From Agelaius tricolor (lineage: Eukaryota; Chordata; Aves; Passeriformes; Icteridae), in the NCBI GenBank assembly GCA_023055355.1, contig JALJCS010000035.1, positions 3,906,001 through 3,970,000 of the forward strand: a stretch of DNA of 64,000 nt. Direction: 5' to 3'. Every line of letters begins with the position of its first letter. The first letter of the stretch is position 1. The translations under genes were made by a program, and so were the position numbers. Positions 11,208 through 21,036 of the stretch are shown here, in pieces. The notes under the pieces are model-generated. The model had not been told where the DNA came from. It searched no databases and was given only the letters and a program-made list of their open reading frames with translations.

Positions 11208-11833
11208 TGTGAGAACCCAGAACATCCCTCTGGCTGTCCAGGATGGCCAGGACCCCTGCCAGGGGGCTCAGAAGCCCTGGCACAGAGCCCAAAACACCTG
11301 TGGGTTTGATTATGACCCATGGAGTAAATTACCAACCTTAGATGAAGATCTGCAAGCCAAAACAATTTAGGTAGAATAATAGTGAAGTTATCACGGGGTG
11401 GAAAAGTAGATTTTGGGGTTTCTGGAATGGGGATTCAGGGGGGCAAGATGGAGGGATCTGGGCATGTCCAGCCTTTCTCCTTCTTCTTCTTGGCCTCCAT
11501 CTTCTGCTGTGATGTTGGCACTTTTGGATTGGTTTAGAGTAGAAGCTCCCTGTCTAACATAGGTGATAGGTATTGGAAAGCAATTGTAAATATTGCACAC
11601 GTAGTTTTTAGTATAAAGACATAACACCACCCTGGGGGCAGGCAGAGTGCCTGGAACTGTCCTGCTGGATGGACCTCAGCAGGGCAGGAGAAAATATTTT
11701 ATAGATAAGATACAATAAACAACCTTGAGACTGAGAAATGAAGAGCCCTGACTCATTCTTCAACGAGCCGGGCTGGGAAAAGAGACTTTCGAACTCTTCT
11801 CGGGATCACTCTGACAAGCTAAAGATCCCAACA
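11208..11833 (+). mobile_element. ERV-type solo LTR, ERVK-like (family 2, copy 1)
   Basis: The element starts TGTGAGAACC and ends CCCAACA. It is flanked by a perfect 6-bp duplication, ctgtgg (11202-11207 and 11834-11839). A 6-bp duplication is typical of ERVK-like class II elements. An AATAAA signal at 11714-11719 sits about 115 bp before the right end, giving plus orientation. A second copy, with its left part diverged or missing, lies in intron 1 at about 35,632-36,193 in the same orientation. It is a solo LTR with no internal genes. Confidence 0.8.
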
Positions 11834-11839
11834 CTGTGG

Positions 11840-14800
11840 GAGCATCTGCCCAGTGCCCTGAGCACGTGTGGGAGCTCTGAGCCACCCCACTGGTGTTGTG
11901 TCTCCTCCCTGAGCTGCCATCACCCTGCCTGGGAGCTCTGTCACATCTCAGCCCATGTTGCTGCTGCCTGAACCCCCAGGGCCACCAGGAGCTCAGTCTG
12001 CTCTCTGAGCCCTCTGTGCCATGTCATCTTAATCCATGGAGCCAAGCAACCCCCAGTGATAAATTCATCACTTAGTCACTGGCTTTCCTCCTAAAATCCT
12101 CTTCGGGGAACAATTCTCCCATGTCTGATGCAGTGACTAATTGATAACTTTCTTTAAGGGGACTGCACAATAACTTTCTTTAAAGCAGTATATTATGATC
12201 AGTGGGTTTTCCAAGGAGTGTGCTGCTCTCTTAATTCTCACCTTCATTATTTTAATACCTCTGTAAAATGGATTTCTAATGGATCTATATTGCCATAAAA
12301 CTTTAGGGATGGTGGGTGGGTGTCAATAAATTCTTTGCAATCCGAGCGGCTCCGCCAGCCGGGTAGGGAGCAGAGTGACAGGCTCTGGGGACAAGCCAGG
12401 TCTTGACTCAGGATTGCAGCTTCCAGCAGCGTGACCTTCCCTGATTTGACCCCATCCTGCTGTTTCTGAACACCTTGCAAAACTTCATTAAGCAACATGA
12501 CTAGTATCTGTCAGAAGCAATTCCTTCTCTCCCACCTCCTCACCCCAGGGATAAGTCATATCAGCTCTGTCAGGAATACAGAAGCTGCCCTAGGTACAAT
12601 CCAACCCAAGTGTTGATACCTGGTGAGTCTGTACAGAGCAGCAGTCATCACATCTCAGCGTTTTCACCCAAAGTTCCCAAGGCAGGTAATAAATGTACAT
12701 TATATAGTCATCAATCCCCTTCAAAATGTCCTCTGCCACTGACAGAGAAGGAAGGCAGCAGCCAGGATGCCCAGCTTAATCAAAGAAAGAAAGGAGTGGA
12801 TGTTATGGCCCTCTGAAGGTTTTACAGAGGTCAAATTATTCCCATGTGTATTAGCCAGCACATTGGGAAAAACTCCTTTACCACTGGGTCCTATAAAAAC
12901 TGCCCAAAAATCTCATTTTTGTCTTATCCATAGGGGCTATCATAACTCATTTTTACCTTGAATACTGAAGTTGCTGGCCCAGCAATTGCTCAGGAAGGAG
13001 CTGCAGCTGTAAGCATTTGCCACCCTGCCATGCTTTACCCTAAAGAGCTCCAGGGTTTGGAGGTGGTAGAGGGAGGGAGTCCACACTCAGCATGTGTGAT
13101 ATAAAGAAATCCTCTGACAGAAATGGTGGGGGCTGAAATCTGTTCTGTTGTTCCACTGCCAGCATTGGCACTGACTGACATATATTACAAAGTCCAGCTG
13201 CAAAACCCCACCAAAGGCTGGTTTGCCCTGAGGAAATGGTGCTGGGCTGCCACAGGCACTGCACAAACCAGTGTGGGACCAGGGCCTGGCCTGAGGTTTA
13301 TTTTTTAACTGAAGTATTTGCAAGTTCTTTCACCACTGCTTTAATGGCTGGTGAGGTACTAGAAGGTATTCTCCCTAGCCCTGGTTTCTGAAGAATTTTC
13401 ATCCCTTAGGTGCTTCTTGGGTGCAGCTGTTTGAGCTGCCAAAAAGGGTCAGACTGGTATATACAGCAAATTAACCTTTTTTGTGGCCCCAAATCTGCTT
13501 TTTTTTTTTCCATTGGGGTGAGAGACTTGCAAACAGGTAAGAAAACCAAAAGCACCTTGACTTTTGAGCACATCATGTAAACAGCTCCAGTCCTTCCCAT
13601 TCTTGCAGGAGGCTCTGTGTGGGGTGAAGATAAAATCTACAAGCTGAAGGAGACTTGGAAAAACCTTTTTGGAAAGGCTTCTTTTCAGCAAAGAAGCACT
13701 GGCAGCTTCCTCCCAGTTCATTGAAATGTTGGGTAATCAGGGTTTTTTCCCTTTCTGCTGCAGGATTTTTATTACAAACACTTGGCTTGGTGCCCCTGTC
13801 AGTACCAGGGGTGACAACTCCAGTATTTCACTGGGGGGGTCACATGCTCAGCAAGGGTTTTCTGTGCAAAACCAGGGTTTTCTGTAACATTTGCAGCCGT
13901 GCCTGGATGATGAGCACTGCCTGTGCCACTGAAACACTCTGTGTCTTCCCTCTGCTTGTTCCAGCCCCCTTGTACCAATAAGTGATGACCTAAAAAACAG
14001 AGGAAGAGAGGCTGATTAATGGCAATACTTTTATTCTCAAAAGCACACGGGAAATTTGCATCTTTGCACATTCCTCCAGCCTATAGACTTATCTCAAGGT
14101 GCCACATTCACAGGTTCCAACCTCTAAACCATTGCTTCCTCTCCCCCAAAATAAGCTATGGGGCAAGCAAATCCTGGGCTCTGAGCCCTCTGTTCAGGGC
14201 AGATTATGTATTTATTGTAAAACAGCTATTGATAATAAGCAGAACGTGTTATCACTGCTGCTGTGGCAGGCAGGGTAGGGAGTCATGTGCTTCTTGCTTG
14301 CTTTTTGGCCTCAGGACACTTGTGTTCCTGTTTGTACAATAGCTCTGCTTGGAGAGCAAGAATAAAAAATCCCATGTTTTCCCCCCTGCCAGATTGCTGT
14401 TTAGCATCGTGCTACATCTGTCTCGTGGGAAATACAGGTTGGAGACTCTCGGGTTGGGGAGGGAATTGAATCCAGATGTTGTGTTTTCTGGGCAAATGTT
14501 TCAAGTATTTGGTTGTTACACAAAAAAAATAAAAAAGGGGAACCAGCTCATCCAGTGCAGGGTAAAAGGTGAACTGTCTGACTCCTGTGATGATGCTCAC
14601 CACAGTGGGTTTGCTGATGTGAAATGTCTATGCCAGACATCAGGAGGAACATGGGGTACCAGGTTTTCAGGAGCCCTTTCTGCTTTGGGCCAGTGCCATG
14701 AGAGGACATTTCATAGGTGTGTACAACCACCCTGATGTGGAGGTGTCACAGCAGGGCATGGTCCCAGCAAGTGGGAGGAAAATGTGGGGAAAGACACATA

Positions 14801-14854
14801 AGTTATGAAAGTGAGTTTTTCCAATAAAAACTTATGTACAAGTTCAGTACAGTT
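11840..14854. other. Intergenic DNA, no gene seen
   Basis: Unique non-coding sequence with scattered short open frames on both strands, none recognisable. No transposon ends were identified. Confidence 0.4.
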
Positions 14855-14917
14855 CATTAATGGTTGAATCAAAAACCTTTGTGGTCTTTTCCAATTTAAC
14901 AATTCTGTGATTCTATT
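14855..14917 (+). mobile_element. CR1 LINE 3'-end fragment
   Basis: The tail gtcttttccaatttaacaat followed by tctgtgattctat is the plus-sense CR1 3' terminus, including the terminal ATTCTGTG-like octamer repeat. Only about 60 bp is recognisable. Confidence 0.7.
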
Positions 14918-15436
14918 TAAGTGTTCACCCTAAAGACACCATTTGTGGTAGGGTGGCCAGGGAGGGATGTGCTTGCATCCTTCAGTGGGACTTTGTACAA
15001 ATGGCTTGCATGTCCATATTTTCCTTGGAAAACTTGGGAAGAGCCTGTGGTGTCCTGGATCCTGGCTCCCCTGAGTGATCCTGCCCTCTGAGCATCACCT
15101 CAGACAAGGGAGAGCCTTGGAGCTGTAGCTTTACTTTGTGTGGACTCTGGGAAATCCTGTTCAGCATCAGACTCTGGATTCTCCTTAAGGAATGGAGTTT
15201 GTGTCACTGGAGCACAGCCAGTGCTGGAGCTGGGCTTTGACATTAATTTTGTGTGTGCTCCTTATTGCTGGGTTGTAGCCCCACATTTCTCTTCACAGAG
15301 TAAAGCAAGGCACAATTCTTCCCAAGAATATTCTTATCTCATTTGCTGTGCCTGTGTTTGTGCCAAAGTAGAATGCAATATGGAGATTGTTTACCCACAG
15401 TGATGGTGTTTTGTTTCCTTGGCCTATAAGGGCCAG

Positions 15437-15462
15437 GTGTGTGTGTGTGTGTGTGTGTGTGT
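15437..15462. repeat. (GT)13 microsatellite
   Basis: An uninterrupted GT dinucleotide run of 26 bp. Length polymorphism is likely. Confidence 0.95.
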
Positions 15463-15650
15463 CAGGACTGTTGGGTGACAGTCACAAGATTCAGTGCAGT
15501 GCAGTTGTGTGCAGGGTTGAGTGCTCGGCAGGTTCAGTTTTAGATGTATAGAATAATATAGTATAATAAAGTAATTAATTAGCCTTCTGATATCCATGGA
15601 GTCCTCCTCATCATTTTTCCATCGTCGGGGCCTTCTCAGCATTGCAATAC
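15463..15650 (+). mobile_element. LTR-like fragment
   Basis: The stretch with repeated TATAATA, then AATTAGCCTTCTGATATCCA and TGGAGTC, resembles the R region of the LTR copies at 35,008 and 48,261 (AATAAATCAGCCTTCTG...CATGGAGTC). Ends and target duplication were not found, so this is a related or diverged fragment and the borders are approximate. Confidence 0.45.
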
Positions 15651-16837
15651 TGGGTAAGAACTGCAAGAAATGCTGGGTGATGATTTTGTGCTCGGTTGGG
15701 TGATACACAACCAAGCAAGAGATGTAATGTCTGTGCTGGAGGAATATTCTGCCTGGGTGTGGTTGAGCCCCCCAGCACAGCCCTGAACGTGTGAAGACCT
15801 TTGCTTAGCTCAGCTTTGTCACTCTCAGCAGAGAAAACGCTGTATCTGTGTGAGTGCCTGGCTCTGTGTGCTCAAAGCCACCCACCCAGCACACCCTGGG
15901 GACACTGTGGTCACGGCCCTTTCCCTGACACACAGGCAGACTGGGCAAGGAGCTTTCCCAGGCAGCAGAGGAACTCCTCATGCTCTGTGAGCACTGAGCC
16001 CTGGATCATCTGTCCCTTTGCCTCCGCTTCACCCCAGCTCACATCTGCTCTTACTCACGTGTGGCAAAAGCCCTACCTGGGTGCTGGGGGGAAGGAGAGC
16101 CTTCAAAGGGGCTGCCTGCAGTGATGGTTCCTGTGCTGGAGCAGCTCTGGAAAAACACAGCTCAAGGAGAAGCCTGTGCCCTGCCAGGGTCCTGTCAGCT
16201 CAGGGCAATTAGGAGACAGATGTGCCATGAGTGGTGACAGCAGCCACCAGCTGCTACAGAGCCCCAGGTGCTGGTGCTGGGGGGACAAACCCACCTGGAT
16301 CTGTGTGAGCCCCCAGGGTGAACAACCAGGGCAGTGGGAAGGCAAAACCCCAGTGGGAGACCAAAATAGGGGGGAAAATCAAATTACATTGGACAAAGCC
16401 CTGTATTCAATGGTAAAGAGCTCAGGTAAGACAGGAAAAGTTTACTAGAATGTGTTTTTATCCATCAAGGACAGTATTTTAGAACAGGGGTGTCAAACAC
16501 AACGGGCTCTCTGTGGGGCTGTGGTTATATCATGCTTTTGATGGTAATTTCTCCAGGGCCAAGAAAACAGATTAGTACATAAATTGCTTTCAGTTTTATT
16601 CCATTTTGACATTTCAGGGTCTCCAGCAACTTGGCATCACTCTGCGAAGCCAGAAATATTTGTGTGTTAAAAGTGTGTTTTGAATTACAAATATTTCAGC
16701 ATTCACAACACAGAATTTAGGGGGCCAGGAACATTCCTGGGCACAATTGCCAAGCCGAGTTTTTGGTGCAGGGCAGCCTCCTGTAGGTGCATGTTGTGCC
16801 ATAAACATGACATCTCTGGAGTGAGAGAGGCAGAACA
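15651..16837. other. Intergenic DNA, no gene seen
   Basis: Non-coding sequence. The GC-rich part at 15.8-16.4 kb has open frames on both strands without recognisable products. Confidence 0.4.
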
Positions 16838-16910
16838 GAAGAAATCTCCTTTCCAAAAGGGAAGAAATCTCCTTTCCAAAAGGAATCTCCTTTCCAAATC
16901 TCCTCGGAAA
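16838..16910. repeat. Short tandem repeat, about 22 bp x 3
   Basis: Units of AAATCTCCTTTCCAAAAGG, preceded by GAAG in the first two copies, are followed by shortened copies. The copies shrink progressively from left to right. Confidence 0.85.
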
Positions 16911-18149
16911 GCAGCAGCGGTGAGCTGCAGCAGCTCGGGGGTGGGTTGGGAAGGAGTCTATAGGTGCTGACCTACATTTAAGTAAGGAGAGTGAGGGGAA
17001 GCTCAGCTGGCCCTTGGGATGACACAAGGGCATTTTCCCTCCAAGCCAGGTCTGTCACCATCCTGGCGTATGAATTCACTCCCGGTGAAAGGTGCCAGAC
17101 TGACATTCAAAATAAGAGAGGAAAAAAAAAAGAGCCTTGCTCTTAATAATTCTTTCTCTTCTTTGTGCTGATGAAGTACAATGGGACATTTAAATCTGAT
17201 TTTTATAACATTTTGCATTGCTATAGATCACGGTCTGACCTGGAGAAGACACTTTGTTCTGACTACAATGATCTGATATTTCATATTTTAGTATTTTTTT
17301 TGTCTTCCCCGTAGTGTTTCTGTTGCATTCTGGCACAATATGGGCTCCCTCCAGTGGTCAAGGGGCTCCGGGCTCCCGATGTCGTTTGCCCAGGGGCTGG
17401 CACAGGGTGGCTTTGGGGCTGGCATCACAAATGCCAACGGGAATCATGCTGGGATTGTGCTTCTTTGCCCCCAGATCCCCCCTGCGGGTGCCAGGCAGCA
17501 GAAACAGCCCTGCCCTGTAACCCCTGCTCCATTCAGATTTCACATTTCAGTGGAACAGCCCGAGCAAATAAAGATTGAGGCTCTGGATTTCCTTGCAGTT
17601 CCCAAAACGTTCGCTGCAGAAGGGGGAGAGGAAACAGGAGAGGAGAGAGAACCGGAGAAGATCTGCTGAAAGACCCAGACACAACAATTTTTAGCGAAAA
17701 AAAAATTACTTTTTTTTTTTTTTTTTTTTTTTTTGCATTCCACTCTTCCCATGGTATTTTGAGACCAGATCCTGACTTTCTCCCGACAGAAACACTTAAT
17801 GTGGTTATTGTGGGGGACAAGTCAAGCGCTGCCACTCTGAAACGTGACATTTCCATGTGTTGAGCCACGGGTGCATTTCAAACACCGGGATTATTTTTGG
17901 AGTCCTCGTTTAGGATGGCGATCCCCTCCGATGGCCCTGAGCCCAGCAGGGCTGTGCGGGGAGGTGTCCCAGAGGGCTGGCCCGTGTCCGTGGGTACCCC
18001 AGAGTGTCCCCAGGTGTGTCCCTGCAGTGTGTGCTCACACCTGCCACAAACAGGGGCTCTTGGGGTGCAGCAGGGATGTGTGTGACCCCCCTTTCCACCC
18101 CGGGAGCAGCCCCACAGAGCCCCAGCCCGCGGGGGGGGTGTGAGGAGGG
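16911..18149. other. Upstream flank of the promoter minisatellite
   Basis: No gene is seen. GC content rises toward the CpG island. The flank contains a 25-bp poly(T) run at 17710-17734. A short GC-rich open frame at 17.3-17.7 kb has no splice borders or similarity that I recognise. Confidence 0.4.
17710..17734. repeat. Poly(T) run
   Basis: Twenty-five consecutive T, preceded by a nine-A run at 17697-17705. Confidence 0.95.
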
Positions 18150-19250
18150 GTGAAGGCACCGACCCCCATTTGCAGGGGGTGGGGGTGAAGCCCCTCTGCA
18201 CCCCTTTCTACCCCTTTGGGGGGCTCAGCTCTCCTGCACCCCAGGGGTTGTAAGGGGTGCATGCACCTAATGCCGTTTGCTGGTGTGTGTGTGAATGCAC
18301 CGACCCCCATTTGCAGGGGGTGGGGGGAGCCCTCTGCACCCCTTTATACCCCTTTGAGGGGTTCAGCTCTCCTGCACCCCCATCGCCGGGGGTTGTGAGG
18401 AAGGGGTGCACACACCTAACGCCGTTTGCCGGTGTGTGTGTATGAATGCACCGACCTCCATTAGCACGGGGGGTGGGGGTGAAGCCCCTCTGCACCCCTT
18501 TATATCCACTGGGGGGGTTCAGCTCTCCTGCAGCCCCGTCCCCAGGGGTTGTGAGGAAGGGGTGCACACACCTAACGCCGTTTGCCGGTGTGTGTGTGTG
18601 AATGCACCGACCCCCATTTGCACGGCGGTGGGGGTGAAGCCCCTCTGTGCCTTTTGGAGGGGGGCACAGTTCTGCTGTCCCCCCCAGCTCTCCGCGGGGG
18701 TGTGCGATGGAGAGGTGAGTGCTCCGACGCCAATATGCACGGATATGTGTGCGTGCATGTTTTGCACCCCTTCTGGGGGGACACAGCCCCTCTACACCCC
18801 TTTGGAGGGGGACACATCTCTCTCCCCCTACCCACGGGGGGGGTGTGCGACGGAGGGGTGAGTGCTCCGATGCCTATGTGCGCGGGTGTAGGTGTGCGTG
18901 CATGTTTTACACCCCCTTTGCACCCTTTCCGGGGGGACACAGCCCCTCTACACCCCTTTGGAGGGGGACACATCTCTCTCCCCCCACCCACGGTGGGGTG
19001 AGTGCTCCGACACCCATATGCACCCACACCCGGGAGTGTGTGTGTGGGCATGTTTCGCCCCCGTTCCGGGGGGACACAGCCCCTCTACACCTCTTTTGGG
19101 GCACACATCTCTCTCGCCCTCTGTCCCCCCACCCGCGGCGGTTGTGCGAGGGAGGGGTGAATTGCCGTTCGCCGCCGTTGGCACAGAGATGTTGTGTGTG
19201 TGTGAAAGCACCAACACCCGCTTGCCGGGGTGGGGGTGACCCCCCTGTAC
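18150..19250. repeat. Large minisatellite array abutting the promoter
   Basis: About eight tandem units with a period near 140-155 bp. The anchor GAATGCACCGACCCCCATTT (or GAGTGCTCCGACRCC) occurs near 18152, 18293, 18444, 18600, 18717, 18860 and 19001, with weaker copies near 19157 and 19206. The first four units share a type with TTTGCCGGTGTGTGTGT and CAGCTCTCCTGCA. The later ones form a second type with GGGGGGACACAGCCCCTCTA and ACACATCTCTCTC. The array keeps long frames open on both strands, none of them a gene. It ends just upstream of the CpG-island promoter. Confidence 0.92.
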
Positions 19251-20220
19251 CCCTCTGGGCTGTGAGGGGGCTGTGGTGGGGGGGGGTCACATCCCCCTCC
19301 CCTCTCCCCCGCGCGGCGGTGGCGGGGGGGGGCGTGGCCCGCGGCGCGCGCGCGTGGCCTCGCCGCCGTTTGGCTGCGGCCGCCGCGCTCATTTGCATAC
19401 CGGCGGGGGCTCCCCCCCTCCCTCCGCGTCACGTGGTCGGAGGGGCCGGGTCGGTGCTGGCGGGCAGGCGGGGGGGGGAGGGGGAGCGCGGCACTTCCTG
19501 TTGGCGGCCAGCGCGGGAGGGGGCGCGCGCGGAGCCGCCCCGCGGTCTCGCGCTGCTTGGCGGGGCTCTGTCAGTCAGCGACAAAATGGCCGCGGCGGCG
19601 GCAGCGGCGGCAGCGGCTCCTCTGCTCCCCAGGGCGGCACCGGCGGCAGCGGCGGCGGCGGCGCGGAGGAGCGGGGGACCGGCCCGGCGGCACTGAGCCC
19701 GGCACCGCCTGCCCTGCGAGCGGACGAGGCGAGAGCGAGCGGGAGAGACGGCGAGCGGCGCTGCGTTCCCCCCCCTCCCCCTCAGCACCCCGGCGGACCG
19801 ACCGACCCTGCCCGAGGCGCTGCTGCGGCTCCCCGGGGACGCGCCGCCGCCTCGGCTGCCCCGCTCCCCGCCGCCCACGCGGGTCCCTGCCGGATCCCTG
19901 CGGAGCACACGGAGAGAGCCGCGGGATCGCCCCGCTCCCGCCTGCCCGCGGATCCCGCTGCGAGCCAGGCACACAGACTGTCGGGTTTCCCCGCTCCCTC
20001 CTCCCTCCGTGAAAGACTTTGCTGGATCCTCCTCCCCGGATCCCCTCCCCGCGCTCGCTCCTTCCTGCGGGAGCGGCTGCCGGATCCTCCTCCCGCCGCG
20101 GATCGCCCGCGGGGTCCCTGCGGAGCCGCGGACCCTCCTCCCCTGGCAGAGCCTCCGCTGGATCCTCCGCCCCCCCGGAGCTCCCGGCGGGATCCTCCTC
20201 CTGCCCGCAGCCCCATGTGA
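19130..20220 (+). promoter_or_regulatory. CpG-island promoter of the TNRC6-family gene
   Basis: This block is very GC-rich and dense in CpG, including runs of CG dinucleotides near 19335-19355. It is the only such island in the window and lies directly 5' of the first coding-type exon. Visible candidate sites are an octamer ATTTGCAT at 19391-19398, an E-box TCACGTG at 19429-19435, an ETS-type CACTTCCTG at 19492-19500, and a YY1-like CAAAATGGCCGC at 19583-19594. G-runs at 19441-19486 have quadruplex potential. There is no TATA box, as usual for island promoters. The transcription start is inferred to lie near 19,500-19,580 and is not observed. Confidence 0.75.
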
Positions 20221-20985
20221 GACTCCGCATCCCCCCGTGCCTCCGCCGTGCTCTTTCAGTTGGGTTTTTTTTTGTTTTTTTCTCACCCCCTCCTCCTTTT
20301 ATTTTGAAGGGGGGATCCACCTTAAAACTCTTTTTCTGGATCCCGGTTTCTCTTTTTTTGATTTGCACTTTTTGAAAAACCCTCAGATGCTCCTCCATGT
20401 GGACTGAGAACCCATCAAGACACACACACGAGAACTCATCCCGATCAACTCCAAATCCTGGCTTTCCGTGGGTTTTGCTGCAACACATGAAAGCAAACTT
20501 GTATTTAAGACACACTCGTGCAGAAATTTAGCTGGGGACTTGAACGTGTATTTTGTCTTGGTTTCTTGGTCTTGGTTATTTTTTGTTGGTTTTTTTTTTC
20601 TTTTTTAATTTTGCTTCACTGGAAATCAAAAGCTTGTTTTGGAATTGGACCTGCTTTTGCTGCACTTCTCCTCTGGGCTGGATAACACTGAAGCTCTTTG
20701 CTTTTCTACTTGGATAGTGTTTTCCTGTTGATCTGTTGGTTTTTTTTCATCTCCTGTGTGGCAGACTTTTTTTTTCCCTGAGGGGGGTAAACAAACGACG
20801 ACAACAACAACAACAAAAAAACTTAATTTTTTTTGCCGTGTGAGATTTTTTTCGTATTCATATTCGTGAAATTACGGGTACACTTACAAAAAATTTGAAA
20901 AAAAAAAAAAGCATTAAAAATAAGAAAGGAACACGTCAGAAAGACCCCTACACGGTAGACAAAATACTCACTTGTTTCCTTACAG
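19560..20985 (+). other. GC-rich 5' leader (untranslated) with upstream ORF
   Basis: This is the likely 5' untranslated leader. It contains an upstream ORF at 19586-19696 (36 codons, alanine-rich, starting in a good AAAATGG context). It also contains a degenerate CCT/GGATCC-rich repeat and, from 20,240 on, T- and A-rich low-complexity DNA. A polypyrimidine acceptor, TTGTTTCCTTACAG, ends at 20985, so part of this stretch may be an intron. Candidate donors include GTGAGA at 20217 and GTAAAC at 20787, and neither is proven. The leader has no ATG in frame with the downstream coding frame after the in-frame TAA at 20921-20923. Confidence 0.5.
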
Positions 20986-21036
20986 CAAGACTGAATCGAA
21001 AGCTGCCAAAGAGCCCCATAAAGAAAAGACTAAAAG
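20986..21036 (+). CDS. TNRC6C: TNRC6-family (TNRC6C-like) in-frame exon segment
   Basis: This segment follows a good acceptor (TTGTTTCCTTACAG) and ends at a strong donor (AAAAG|GTAAGAG). From the second base it reads KTESKAAKEPHKEKTK. It leaves two bases (AG) that complete an arginine codon with the first G of the exon at 41301, so frame and phase match across the 20-kb intron. The peptide is lysine- and glutamate-rich like the exon it joins. The frame is open back to a TAA at 20921 but contains no ATG. The segment is therefore coding only if an upstream spliced exon or a non-AUG start supplies the beginning; otherwise it is leader and translation starts at 41338. Exon status is well supported, coding status less so. 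Confidence 0.6.

Noticed and set aside
10813..11370. 185-codon open frame ending in CGFDYDPWSKLPTLDED
   Set aside because: I first took the C-terminus as a conserved retroviral coding end because it recurs near 35,650. The element boundaries and 6-bp target duplication show that it lies inside an LTR, so the frame is incidental.
16480..16560. GGGGTGTCAAACACAACGGG-like stretch resembling an old dispersed vertebrate repeat
   Set aside because: The similarity is from memory and short. It was not strong enough to call.
18719..19696. 325-codon open frame on the + strand
   Set aside because: It crosses the tandem array and the GC-rich promoter, where stop codons are rare, and its start lies in the array. 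It is compositional.
19273..20286. Long frames of 285-315 codons on both strands of the CpG island
   Set aside because: Simultaneous long frames in several phases reflect GC richness. No homology is recognised, and their only link to the downstream exon would need an unproven donor.
20787..20985. Short intron using the GTAAAC donor at 20787
   Set aside because: It would place an in-frame TGA (20779-20781) just before the junction, so it cannot supply a start for the 20986 frame. Kept only as a possible leader intron.
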